Shown here piece by piece: positions 22,701 through 33,396 of a stretch of 64,000 nt of DNA. The stretch spans positions 133,484 through 197,483 of the forward strand of contig RHPI01001946.1 of NCBI GenBank assembly GCA_009103225.1, in the 5' to 3' direction. The stretch is from Chlorokybus atmophyticus (Eukaryota > Streptophyta > Chlorokybophyceae > Chlorokybales > Chlorokybaceae). The position numbers and the translations under genes were made by a program. The number at the start of each line of letters is the position of its first letter. Positions within the stretch are counted from its first letter, which is position 1. The notes below the pieces were generated by a model. That model made no database searches. It saw nothing but the letters and a program-made list of their open reading frames with translations, and had not been told where the DNA came from.

Positions 22701-25602
22701 CGCTCTCGACAACGAGTCTGAGCGTATTGTTCAGGCGGCACTGGACTCGCTGATGGTCAACCGCACCACCCTCGTTGTCGCGCACAGGCTCTCGACCGTT
22801 CGCGATGCCAACGCCATCGCTGTTGTGCGCGCCGGCAAGGTTGTTGAGCTCGGCACGCACGAAGAGCTGCTCAAGATACCTGATGGTGCCTATGCTGCGC
22901 TGGTCAGGCTGCAAAACGACCCGAGAGAGGTGGAACGCTCCTCTAGCGCCCTGTTGAGACAACGACGCAACAGTAACTCGAGCCAACATCACCACAACAG
23001 GTAGTGAACGTTTGCGTTGCATCAGACGCCGTGTGTCGTGATCAAGTTGCTGTGTGCATGTTGTGTCAGATTGCACAAGCAGTTTGGTAAGCAAACTGAT
23101 GTATTTTGCTGCGTTGTACTAAAGCAGACTAAGTTGTGTTTGTGCTGTGTAGTTTTCACAAGGCCGAGTCTCATGCGAGCTACCATGATACGGGCAAGTA
23201 TGGCCGCGCCAATGACGAGGAGGCGGGCTTGGACAACAACAAGAAGAAGCGTCATGGTGGCTGGATGAAGGCTCTAAGCCGCGCCGCGGGAATGACTCCC
23301 GGTCAGTGGCTCCTCATCCTCGTCGGCGTAATAGGCGCTGGGGTCAGCGGCGCCACCTCCCCTGTGTTCTCCATTGTCCTGTCCAACATGGTGACGGTAT
23401 TCTTCCGGCCAACTCCTGAAGGGGTGCGCTCGGGTGCACGATTGTGGGCTTTGGTATTCCTCGCCCTGGCCGTGGGGGCCTTCGTGGCCTCCTACATGGA
23501 ATTCTACGCCTTCACAAGGGTGGGAGCCCGCGTGGTGAAGCGCCTGAGAGAGCTGACTTTTGGAGCTATATTGAGACAAGAGGTGGCCTTCTTTGATGAT
23601 GATAGAAACGCATCAGGAGCCGTTGCGGCCCGCCTCGAGCAGGACGCCGCGGCCGTGAAGGTCCTTGTCGGTGACCGAGCCGCAATGATCGTGCAGAACA
23701 TGGTTCGCGTTGTCGCGGGCGTGGCCATCGCCTTCTCTGCCGGTCCCAAGCTTGCGGGCGTATTGATATGCATTCTACCCCTGATGGCCTTTGCGGGATG
23801 GATTCAGTTCGGGTACCTGCAAAGGTCCTCAGCCGCAGCTGCAGATGCGAGAGCCAGTGCCAACCAGCTCGCCACCGAGTCTATGCAGTCAATACGCACG
23901 GTCGCCGCCTTTGGAGCTGAAGGGCGTGTGGTCGAGCTGTTCGCCGAGCGCAACGTTGCTCCGTACAAACAGGAGATTATACGTGCACATGCTGCCGGAC
24001 TTGGACAGGGCCTGTCGCAACTAGCATCCAATGGCATGTTTGCGCTTGGGTTCTGGTATGGTGGCAAGCTTTTCCAGCAAGGCGAGATCACCTTCCAAGG
24101 AGCCCTCCAGGTAAACTTGACGCCCCATGGTGCTGTCGTGTTCTGGTCGTTTTGGTCCACACTGTGAGTGTGCTTATATGCTTGCGTGGTTGGGTGCGGG
24201 CGTGTGCATATGCAGGCACATATGCAGGCACTCGTCGTGCAGTGGTATGTTGTTACTGAGTCGAGTGTGCTGTGACTCTGAGTCAAGTGTCCCTGCTAAG
24301 GTTAACACCTCTTGTTACTGCAGGTGTTGTACGCAATCATGATGACACAACAAGGGTTGGGCTGGATGGGAACTGTTGCACCGGACATTGCCAAGGCCGA
24401 CCACGCCCTTGAGAACGCCTTCACAGTGGTGGACCGCAAGCCTGCCATCGATGCATCAGACCCCGGTGGCGCTCAGCTCGATGCCAAGATTGTCAAAGGC
24501 GACGTTGAACTCAGTCATGTCACCTTCACATACCCCTCCAGACCTGATGCCAAGGTGTGCATTTGCGTGCTCAAGTGTGTGTTGCACACTTTAGGGTGTT
24601 TGTGAACATATGTGTGCATGATTGTGCGCGCGCGTGTGTCTATTGTATTGATCGCTAACATGGTGCTTGATTAGGTGTTTGAGGACTTTTCTCTACGTGT
24701 CCGCGGTGGTGAGACGGTTGCGTTGGTGGGCGAGAGCGGGAGCGGCAAGTCCACAGTAATATCTCTCGTCGAGCGGTTTTATGACCCGCAAGCAGGGAGG
24801 GTCCTTTTCGACGGGGTCGACATCCGCAACTTCAATGTCAAATGGCTCAGATCTCAGATAGGTCTCGTGAGTCAAGAGCCCGTGTTGTTTGGGACCTCAA
24901 TCCGCGCCAACATTGAGTATGGTAACCCCGGCGCCAGCTTTGATGATATTGTCGCAGCAGCCAAAGCTGCTAATGCGCACAACTTCATTGTGAACTTGCC
25001 GGAAGCCTATGACACCCAAGTAGGCGAAAGAGGCATTCAGCTATCAGGTACACATTTTGCCTGTCTTCGTTGCTCTTATACTAGTGACCTGGTACACATT
25101 TTGCCTGTCTTCGTTGCTCTTATATTAGTGACCTCGTCCTAAAGTGAGTGGTTGGGTTGTCTATGTTCAGGCAACCTCAGAATAGCTTTTCATCACTGCT
25201 TGTCTGTGTGTATGTGTGATTAGTGTGGACACGCTCCCTCTGTGTGTGTGGATATGTGCGCCCGTTAACACTTTGTCCATGGCAGGTGGGCAGAAGCAGA
25301 GAATTGCCATTGCGCGGGCTGTCTTGCGTAACCCGCGTCTTCTTCTGTTGGATGAGGCGACGTCCGCTTTGGACAGCGGGTCCGAGCGTCTCGTTCAGGA
25401 GGCTTTGGACAAGCTGATGCAGAACCGCACGACGCTCGTGGTGGCGCACAGGCTCTCAACCATCCGTCATGCTGACCGCATTGCCGTTGTACGCGAGGGT
25501 AAGGTCATCGAGATTGGCACGCATGAAGAGTTGTTGAAGATACCCGATGGGGCATACGCCGCCCTGGCTCGCGCGCGCAATGACCGTGCGGCTCTCACGT
25601 GA
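19784..25602 (+). CDS. ABCB: Full-size ABC transporter, subfamily B (P-glycoprotein/MDR type)
   Basis: ATP-driven membrane exporter; plant and algal members move auxin, lipids or xenobiotics, and the substrate cannot be read from sequence. Exons 19784-20093, 20542-21359, 21733-22327, 22622-23000, 23153-24110, 24324-24554, 24675-25047, 25286-25602 join to 1326 residues with order TMD1-NBD1-TMD2-NBD2. About 100 cytosolic residues precede [23 protein letters not shown]1 has Walker [10 protein letters not shown] (about 469), LSGGQ (about 574), Walker [13 protein letters not shown] and AHRLST. NBD2 repeats these with GESGSGKST (about 1115) and [12 protein letters not shown]. The linker has a His/Asn patch, then a lysine-rich segment. 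Both sites look competent. Start: the first ATG of exon 1 after an upstream in-frame Ala-rich stretch ([10 protein letters not shown]); an earlier in-frame ATG at 19724 is possible. Lengths and motifs are normal for the family. Confidence 0.95.
25047..25134 (+). repeat. 44 bp tandem direct repeat spanning a splice donor
   Basis: 25047-25090 is repeated at 25091-25134 with one C/T difference. Copy 1 begins exactly at the last base of the NBD2 exon, so the repeat duplicates the donor GGTACAC. The second copy is preceded by CT instead of CA, a weaker donor. Confidence 0.95.
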
Positions 25603-26459
25603 TGATGATTCATTGTAGTTTAGGGGTGTTGGACCACTCTTCTTCTCCCACACTGCCAATCTGCACTTGTATATAGACCGCTGCTTCGCACCGCGCTCTG
25701 CGGCCAACATTGGCTGCGAGCCGAACAACAATTTTCCTCGCTTCGCTTGCTAGTTGCTGTGAGGTTAGAGGGAGTTAGTTTGTTAGGTTTTTTCGCGTTG
25801 CTGAGCCATTCGTGTGACAATTGTCTTTTAGTTCTCTGTAGCGATAGCGACCTTGTACCGTTCATATTGTCACTGAAACAACTGTTCTCCTTTATCAGTA
25901 CAGTGCCCTCTGTATCTGTTGTCATGTGAGTCGATGGCACGCAAGATCAGTCCTATTTGCCATGATCGCTAACGTACATTGATGCGCTCTGACAAGTGTG
26001 CCCTTCTGTGTGATGAGTTCCATTATTGTGCGTGTGCACAGTGATTTACAGCCCCGGCATACTCAACATCAATTCTGCGTGGCAATTACTGGATTGCGAA
26101 TAGCCCATTGCAGATGACGGTGATGATGCTTCATGAGCCGTTTCGAAAAGCAGCGAGTTCAAAATACATCTGTGGCAATGCCAGCAGGTTGTAGACACCT
26201 AATCAGTAAGGCTTACCATGCAATAATAAGCCCCACTACTGTTCAGTTACTTAGCGTAAGGCAGTTGTTGCATTCCAGTTTTGTTACAAACTAACCACAA
26301 ATCAACTGCGTATGATGTATGCTTTAAGGGGTACTAGAAACTTTTGTACATGTGAAACCACAGTAGTCGACATAGCATCCTACAAACATTGTCTCTACAG
26401 ATTATGCACACACTGTTCTGAAAACGCTGGTTTACGGCAGAAACTTTCTGCACACATAT
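25603..26459. other. Intergenic between convergent genes
   Basis: 3' flanks of the ABCB gene (plus) and the Aurora kinase (minus). Short frames only, AT content higher than in exons. No gene seen. Confidence 0.6.
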
Positions 26460-28738
26460 CTAGTCGGAGCTCTTCAACACACTTGGTGCCACATTTGCAA
26501 CAATCCACGGGTGTTCCAGCACTTTTTGGAGTGGTAATCGCTTGTTGGGGTCTTTAGCAAGCAACTGACATGGCAGTCTTTTGTTGGAAACATGAAACAT
26601 TGGAACAAATACATGCATGCAACCAACAACACATTGATAGTAACTTACCCGCCGTATCAGGTCCTGAGCTTCCTTGCTCACCGCAGGAGTCTTGGGAAAC
26701 TTTAAGTCAATGGTACGGATCCTACAGACACAACAAATCTCATTGTTTTGGGACAAAGCACACAGCGCATGCGCACGTTGTGTGCTTGTGTGTTTTGTCC
26801 ACACGTGCATGTGTGTGTCTGCGTGTGTATGCATGTGCCTGCATATGTGTGTGTGCGTCTGTTGTGCATCAACCAATTACCTCTGATGCGTGTCAAACTT
26901 GTCACCAGCTTCAAATGGAGGGGACCCGTACAAGAACTCGTACAGCAGCACGCCGACCGACCATATGTCCACGGCGTGATTGTGAAGGTAGTTGTTCACT
27001 GCAAGCGGCTCGCATGTAAGGACGCTTACAACGTACGTTGAAAGCGCTGTACAACAGTACATTGCATACCCATCTCTGGAGAGAGGTAGTCCAGCGTGCC
27101 GCATATCGTGGTGCGTCGGTTTTGTGGCGCGTGCACTGCCCAACCGAAGTCCGACAACTTCACATCACCCTAGAGGAGGGTTCAACATATCAAGTAAGTT
27201 GTAAGCGTTGGGTTGCATGTTGTATAGGTGTCTCACCTTGAGGCCGATCAGCAGGTTTTCTGGTTTGAGGTCGCGGTGGATGACGTGTTTGGAGTGGCAG
27301 TAGATTAGAGCCTGGGCAACAGAAGCTACGTACTGCAACAAGAACACACATAAGGTGAGTTCAGATATGGTGGAAAGTGAACAATGACTCGGGATTTCGT
27401 CAGGCATTGCACTGCACGCACGTGGGCAGATCGCTTCTCGTTGAAGCGTTTGCACCGCTGCAGCTCGACATACATTTCGCCCTTTGCAGCAAACTCCAGA
27501 ATCAGGAACACGCGCAGCTGTTGGATAGTGCCACTTTTTTGTGAGAGGTTGAAAACAAAGCAACCCAAGCCTACTCCAACACAAGCGTACACACTATGAA
27601 AGGAAGGCTACATGAAACTTTATCGCTGTAGAGTCGCTTAACAAAGGCAGGCAACAACACATGCAGGTGGAGTCAAAGCTGATTGCAGTTGACTATTACC
27701 ACCAACACGCGCTCACCTCGTCATAGAAGTACCCGTGCAAGCGCAGTACATTGGGATGCCTGCCAACCGAATTAGCCGGTTACTTTGCATGTTTTGAGAG
27801 TCAAATCATTGCAACGGCATGCAATGCCAGAACACGTATAATGCAAGAGTCAAGCTGCGCAGCTAGCTGCTCAACCTGAGATGCGTCTGTATTTCTATCT
27901 CTCTGCGCAGCTGATGTTCAATGGCGCTGTCCCTCAACTGCTCCTTGAACAAGACCTTCAGGGCAACCACGAACCCGCTGGACCGCTCTCGCGCCAGATA
28001 AACCCGGCCGAACTTGCCTGAACTTGCCGGTCAAAGCAAGACTGTTTTGTCGTTGTAGTGGTGGTTGTTATTGTTACATCGGCAATTGGTGTTTCTCGCG
28101 CGCATGCATACATTGACGCCAAGAGGCACATGCACCTGCATGCATGTGTGGGTACGTACACAAGCACGGCTGCAAGCTGACGTGACTGAGTGGGGCAAGT
28201 CAGTCAGTTAGTAAAAGAAACGGGTGCACCTGTACGAGTCTAGGTAGTTGACTGACGGGTTGAGTGAATGACGGAGTAGGTAAGCGTAAGATACAAGAGT
28301 TAGAAACGAAACTCGACCATTGAACCAGGACTTCACTGAATTGTATAGGCTATAGGACGGCAGCGCGAATGCGGGTCTGTGTGGCTCACAAATTGATCAT
28401 TGTGCCTGTTGGCCTCTTGATATCCCCTTGATTACGCTCACCTCGCCCCAGTCGCCGACCGATTTCGAAGTCGCTCAGGCTCCATCCGCACCGTGGCGAC
28501 GAGGCAGGTGTTTGTCCTCCGGCGGTGGTGGCCGTCGCTGCTTCGCTTGTGGAGGCACCGCCCATGCCCCGCCCGCGCTTGCCATCCCGCACATCCTGCT
28601 CACAAAGTACGGGGTTGAGGACACTGGCATTGATGACGACGAGTAGGAGGAGGAGAAAGGCAACAAGGCTCTCACCTGCGCCGCCGCCTCCCCTGACGCC
28701 CGCTTGGCCCGCTGCTTGCCCGGCGGCGCAGGGGCCAT
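26460..28738 (-). CDS. AUR: Aurora-type Ser/Thr protein kinase
   Basis: Mitotic kinase acting on spindle and chromosomes. Exons 28738-28676, 28595-28442, 28017-27876, 27759-27717, 27517-27422, 27332-27237, 27169-27070, 26998-26881, 26721-26649, 26564-26460 join to 329 residues, the family's usual size. Kinase motifs in order: glycine loop [19 protein letters not shown] (Lys93), [40 protein letters not shown] (Asp187), DFGW (Asp205), the Aurora activation segment [16 protein letters not shown] (Thr219 is the expected phosphosite), [22 protein letters not shown], and [14 protein letters not shown]. The N-terminal 60 residues are Ala/Gly/Lys-rich with no fold. The protein ends soon after HPWI. 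The leader carries a palindromic E2F-type site, a telo-box and a GGC tract, in keeping with cell-cycle control. Confidence 0.95.
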
Positions 28739-28824
28739 AGCAGGGTATGGTCGTTAAAAATCTTACCTCCTACTGCAACACTCTTCCCTCCTTGCCCACA
28801 ACGCCCACAACGCCAGCCACACAA

Positions 28825-28851
28825 CCGCCGCCGCCGCCGCCGCCGCCGCCA
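28825..28851 (-). repeat. (GGC)9 tract in the Aurora leader
   Basis: CCG triplets on the plus strand, GGC in the sense of the Aurora gene, 87-113 bases before its ATG. It matches a pattern seen before most genes in the window. Confidence 0.9.
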
Positions 28852-28853
28852 CG

Positions 28854-28867
28854 TTTTGGCGCCAAAA
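28854..28867. promoter_or_regulatory. Palindromic E2F/DP-type site upstream of the Aurora gene
   Basis: TTTTGGCGCCAAAA is a perfect 14 bp palindrome made of two overlapping TTTSSCGC-type half sites, the E2F/DP consensus in plants and animals. It lies 116-129 bases before the Aurora ATG, next to the GGC tract. Promoters of S/G2/M genes often carry such sites; binding here is inference. Confidence 0.75.
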
Positions 28868-28887
28868 CCTATTTGAAGCGTTTAAAC

Positions 28888-28897
28888 ATTAGGGTTT
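28888..28897 (-). promoter_or_regulatory. Telo-box in the Aurora upstream region
   Basis: Plus strand ATTAGGGTTT, that is AAACCCTAAT in the sense of the gene, about 150 bases before the ATG. Telo-boxes are common near transcription starts of plant housekeeping and cell-cycle genes. Confidence 0.5.
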
Positions 28898-29351
28898 CTG
28901 ACAGCCGCCGAGACGCGATCGAATATCAAACGGGATCACGCCTTGACTCCTTTCTCAAACCGGATCAGGCGCTGGACTAGTCAAGACATGTTTTTGTGGA
29001 GAAAACATCAAAATTATGCGACAAGAAAGGAGCTCTGAACAGGTGCGAGAGGGTGCAAGCGATGCGACATGTGCATTACATTCTATTGGACATGCTGTTA
29101 TCACGTGATGTATCAGATCGTATACAAACGCCTGTCGCAAAGTGTCAGCTGCAGAGGAAGAAAGACTTTGTGCTGGGATTGCTCAGATTTTTACTCACGT
29201 GCACGGTTTGAAAAGGTTGTGATGCGACTGCGTTGTTAGCTTGGCTGCATCAGTGTATGACATGGCTGGGTTTCATGTTAGAGAAAGGCACATCACAGTT
29301 GTTGGGTTTTGACCGCTGCTGCTGCTGTAGTGGTGGTTGTGGTGGCTGCTA

Positions 29352-29353
<2 letters not shown>

Positions 29354-29411
<58 letters not shown>
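29354..29411. repeat. (AG)29 microsatellite
   Basis: 58 bp of pure AG repeats on the plus strand, 12 bases before a possible ATG at 29423. Confidence 0.98.
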
Positions 29412-29413
<2 letters not shown>

Positions 29414-29422
29414 GTTGTGCTC

Positions 29423-29814
29423 ATGCCGACACGATTGCTTTGTGGCTGCGGCCAGCCGCTGAGCAATGAGGAGTTTGATGCAGCCGTTGCACGCCTGGTG
29501 GAAGACACCACTGAAAGGTACAAACACGCACACGCCAACCAGCAGGCACATGCACACACACAGCGTGCTAGTCAATAATAGTGTCACGAGGCTGCACACA
29601 CGTTTAAAACCACTCGTTGACAACCTGTTGTTGCAGCAGCCTGTGTGTCAGGCCATCTGCTTTATGGACCGCACGGCCACACACAGCGCCAACCCACCAG
29701 AGCAGATCAAGCAAGAAGCGCTCCAACCTCAGCAGCATGGTGAACAGTGACCGCTGGCTGCAAATAGTGACGCCTCTCCCCGCAGTCTCAGTCCCACAAA
29801 CAGCAAATGCGTAG
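29423..29814 (+). CDS. Possible small two-exon gene, unknown product
   Basis: Exons 29423-29517 and 29637-29814 join at a GT-AG pair in frame to 90 residues: MPTRLLCGCGQPLSNEEFDA, then AVARLVEDTTER, then a Ser/Arg/Lys-rich tail with SRSSKKRSNLSSM. The first exon reads like a folded acidic helix after a Cys pair. No family recognised. The same DNA is open on the minus strand, downstream of the adenylate-kinase-like gene, so part of it could be that gene's unfound 3' end. Treat as tentative. Confidence 0.3.
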
Positions 29815-30238
29815 CGTACCTGTTGTTGCACGTACACGCACCTCTCATCCCGTTGTGTATAGGCGTCATTGTTGGCCCGCACACGCTATTTGATTGCAGA
29901 TGCTGTGAAATAAGTTTCTATAAATTTCTATATAATGTAGATAAGTACACCAGCCCACAGCCAGTCCACAAAACTTGGCAATGGGTTGCGGATACACATG
30001 TGCACGCCGTGTACACATGCGGTTGCGAAATGCATATTCTTGCTCTCTCTTTCACCCTATATGTACAATTGCCTCAGAATGTAACATGTCATCAACTAAG
30101 AGCCAGTCTAGGCAGCGCATCCGACACCTTATCCCCTCCCTCACCCATATATGTTGTTGTCCTTATCCCCCCACTCTCACCACCCCCTCCCTCTCTCTCC
30201 ACTTCATCTCCCACTGCGGGTTCTCCCACTCTCATCAC
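29815..30238. other. 3' flank of the adenylate-kinase-like gene
   Basis: Should contain the missing stop of the minus-strand kinase gene, but I could not choose a final exon. A minus frame ending ALPRLALS near 30092 follows the intron side of the last sure exon without a splice. Confidence 0.4.
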
Positions 30239-33200
30239 CTGTCGGCTGAAGTCGACGCGGAACACGTGCGCCCGTCTCCGTTCGCTCTCGATGACGAGCG
30301 TATCGGGGTCGACGCGGCGCGGGAGAGACCAGTCCACGACGCGGTGGGTGACGCCGTAACCGCGCTCGGAGAGCACGTCGATCAGGATGCCGGCGGCGTC
30401 GGGGTCGGAGGGGGAGGGGGTGTTGGTGTCCATGGAGTCGAAGACGGGGTCCTGAGGGTGGTGAGAGATTGTGTGCTTGTGCGGGTGTGGCTGTGTGCGT
30501 GCGTACATGTGCGTGTGTGGCCTTGAATATGTGCTCATGGGTGCGTGTAAGCGTGTCTGTATGTGTACGTGTGTGCGTGTGCGCGCTCTTATATACAAGA
30601 GCACAGTTGGCAACTCGCACGCGCACATGTGTACGTGCGCGTGTGCGCGTGCACACAAGTCAGTAACATACCCACTCAATGGGAGCTGCTGACTACCACT
30701 TCATCTACAACTCACACCCAACAGCATGTGCGTGCGTGCGTGCGTAAAGCCACAGCAAGCCCCCCCNNNNNNNNNNNNNNNNNNNNNNNNNNNNNNNNNN
30801 NNNNNNNNNNNNNNNNNNNNNNNNNNNNNNNNNGGGGCTGCCTCTTGTTGTAATGGGCGAGGAGTTCGCCTTGCCCGACACGCAACCTCTCAGAGTTTCG
30901 TATCACCGCCACGCTTACACGCTGGGAGAGCACTACAACTCCATCATTGAGGCTGATGAGGAGGGGGCTGAGGTGGATGTGGGGGACTTTTCCCACCTGC
31001 GACACGAAGATCGCCTCCCCCGCCATCCCCCCCCTCCCAATCGCCTCCATCCCCTCCCTATCCACCACCCTCATGACCCTCTGCATCGTGCTGGCTCTCT
31101 TCTTCACGGCCTCGTCCAGTCTGGCCGGCAGCGACGCCACGTTCGCGTGGGTCTCGTTGACCAAGTCGGACGGGGTCGGGAGGGTGCGGATTAGACTCCA
31201 AGTGGACTCGGAGAGCTCTAAGCAGGACTGGTAGCGGAGCTCCCGGAGGATGGAGAGGGCGCAGGAGGGGAGGGGGACCGTGGCGTCGATGAGGTGGAAA
31301 GCGAAGTGCTGCTTCAACCTGAAGGGTTACATGTGATGAGACAGGGTCATGATCCATGCGTATTGCAAACGCCTTTTTGTAAGTCCCTAGAAATTGACAT
31401 TTAATTTACAGCAGTCTTCTCGCACTTGAGTAAGTTCAGCATGGTGAGATAGCGCGCATATGTGTGCAAGTGTATGTGTGTGCGTCTGTGCTCAGCGGTT
31501 CACGAGTGCACGTGCATGCGTGTGTGTATGCGCGTACTCGCGCGCAGGTGCACACGCGACAACCACACACACCATGACAAACACAAAGACAAACACAAAC
31601 ACCCACATTTCTCACCTCAGCAGCGTCCCGTAATGTTCCCTAAACACCCTATACCTCCCTCTCGCCTTCATCTCGCTCTTATCCGTCTCCCTCTCTTCCA
31701 CGTACTCCCCGACTCCCCTCTCCCTCACCCTCTCGTTATGTCTCACAGCCGCCTCCCCGCGCCGCACCTGCCGACGCACCGACTCGGCCTCGTCCACGTA
31801 GAGGACGGCGATGCGAAAGACGGGACGGGGGAAGTGAGGGGAATGGAGGTGGAGGTGGAGGGAGAGGAGGCGGTCGTAGAGGAGGCGGACGATGTCGACT
31901 TGGAGAGAGGTGCGGGGGAAACCGTCCACGACTGGGGGGGAGGGAAGGTGTGATGGTGTGAGGAGTAGGCGCGTAGGTAAATGCGTCGATAAAATGTCAC
32001 GCATACACACGTGTGTGTTTTCACGTATGTTGTGTATGCGTGCGTACACTCATCACGTGCGCACGCACGCAAAATACGCGTGTCTGTTTGTGTCACACAA
32101 ATGCATGTGCGCACACGCGCACATGTGACTGAAATATGCACCATTGTCGAGACCTCGTATGCATGCACCTACACATACATGCAAGGACGAGAGACACATG
32201 TATGTCGTAAAGTGTACACATGCACCACATGCAGCACGCACACGAGCATGCCTTACCCATCCCGTAGTGACTGGAGTCTTTGTCATCACCGCTGGTATCA
32301 TTGTCAGTGGCGTGGACGCCCTTGGGTCCGAACAGCAGTTCTTGGAGGAGGAGAGTGACTACGGCCGCATCGTCGATGAGCCCACCAGCGTCCATAATCG
32401 CACGGGTCTCGGGCCGTTTTGCCAGCAGTTCGCTGATCACTATCGCCCTGGCTGCACATGATAGCAACATCATCGTGCGTGCGTGTGTGCGTGTGCCTGG
32501 ATATGTGTGCATGTGTACATGTGTCTCACCATCGAACCCACGAGATTGCAGCACAAACGGCGTGTTGGCTCCCTTGCCTGCTCACAACACAAACATCTAC
32601 CCTCAACATCATCATCATTATAACACCACCACCATCACCATTACCATCACCATCGCAACAGCTTTTACCAGATCCTGGTGCGCCATTTAGCCACACGATC
32701 TCGCGTGGAGGCCGCAGGTTGCGCTCGTTGCCGGCGGCGTGCTGCGCGACGACGCGGCGCCAGCAGGACTCGAACACCGTCGCGGCCTCGAGACCAACCT
32801 GCGAGTGCAACGAAGCGAGCAGGAGGAGTGAGTGCTGCGTGCAGGGAATGAGCAGCGCTTTTGTTGCGTGTGATGATGCAGCAGCTTGCAAGCAGAGCGC
32901 ATTGCTTGCCAAGCTTGCATGTTGTGTATGCAACAAAAGCACATGAGTACGTGTGGCAATGAGTTGCACACCAGGTTGATTGAGTGATGCCGGAAGTTAG
33001 AAGCCTGAAGTGTACAGTACATCCAATTCAGTGCAATCAACTCATCGTCGTTCTGTTGCTCAACGAGTGCATTGGCAGTACCTCTGCCGTGGTGTTGTGC
33101 TCAGCGCTGGCGGCGGCGGCGGAGGACAGAGCCACAGCTGACGTGTGGAGTTGTGCACAGCGGCCAGGTGTCGCCGCTGCCCTGATGTCGCTGCCGCATT

Positions 33201-33396
33201 GGCGCCCTGTAACGCCTGCTGATGATGATAAGGCGGCGGCAGAGGTGGCGGCGGTTGTCTGGTACGCGGCGGCGACGGCGGTGCGCACGCAGCTCAACAG
33301 CTGCGTGCGGACAGCAGTCGACGCCGGCGGCCTCATCGCCGCCGCCGCCGCCACCCACCCGTTGCAAGCACAGTTTGTACTAAAGGTACGCTTCAT
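30239..33396 (-). CDS. Adenylate-kinase-like NMP kinase with probable mitochondrial leader; interrupted by an assembly gap
   Basis: Exons 33396-33082, 32798-32669, 32577-32530, 32451-32257, 31931-31616, 31318-30997 and, beyond the N run, 30451-30239. All join in frame (513 residues seen). The long leader is rich in Ala, Ser, Thr and Arg with almost no acid and contains CAQLHTSAV, which suggests mitochondrial import. The kinase core shows P-loop GAPGSGKGANTP, a DAGGLIDDAAVVTLLLQELL helix, VVDGFPRTSLQVD, and VLYVDEAESVRRQVRRGEAA with the following lid-like TD. The C-terminal extension (YQSCLELSESTW, ILIDVLSERGYGVTH, VFRVDF) matches a long form I associate with plant adenylate-kinase-family proteins. 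Expected role: phosphoryl transfer between ATP and a nucleoside monophosphate. At least one exon probably lies in or near the gap 30767-30833, and the stop is not placed. Confidence 0.8.
30767..30833. other. Assembly gap (67 N)
   Basis: Run of N flanked by poly-C on the left and GGGG on the right. The right flank starts a 156 bp exact copy of distant sequence, so this join is suspect. Confidence 1.
30834..30989 (+). pseudogene. 156 bp exact copy of the OTU gene 3' coding end
   Basis: Identical base for base to 39126-39281, the last part of the OTUD6-like coding sequence (from GLPLVVMGEEFALPD to DVGD). It stops at the first differing base, 30990, seven bases from the adenylate-kinase exon edge, and begins exactly at the N run. 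It lies in an intron of the opposite-strand kinase gene. Perfect identity next to a gap points to misassembly more than to a recent duplication. Confidence 0.85.

Larger units (their letters stand above)
28868..29422. other. Intergenic between divergent Aurora and small plus frame
   Basis: Beyond the Aurora leader elements this stretch has no recognisable gene. It ends in the GA microsatellite at 29354-29411. Confidence 0.55.

Noticed and set aside
30834-30989. A second OTU deubiquitinase gene
   Set aside because: Only the exact last 156 coding bases are present, at a gap edge; better explained as an assembly artefact.
33037-33396. Plus-strand Ala-rich frame (32984-33460) as a gene
   Set aside because: Antisense to the first exon of the adenylate-kinase-like gene, whose minus reading gives a coherent presequence and a good donor at 33081.
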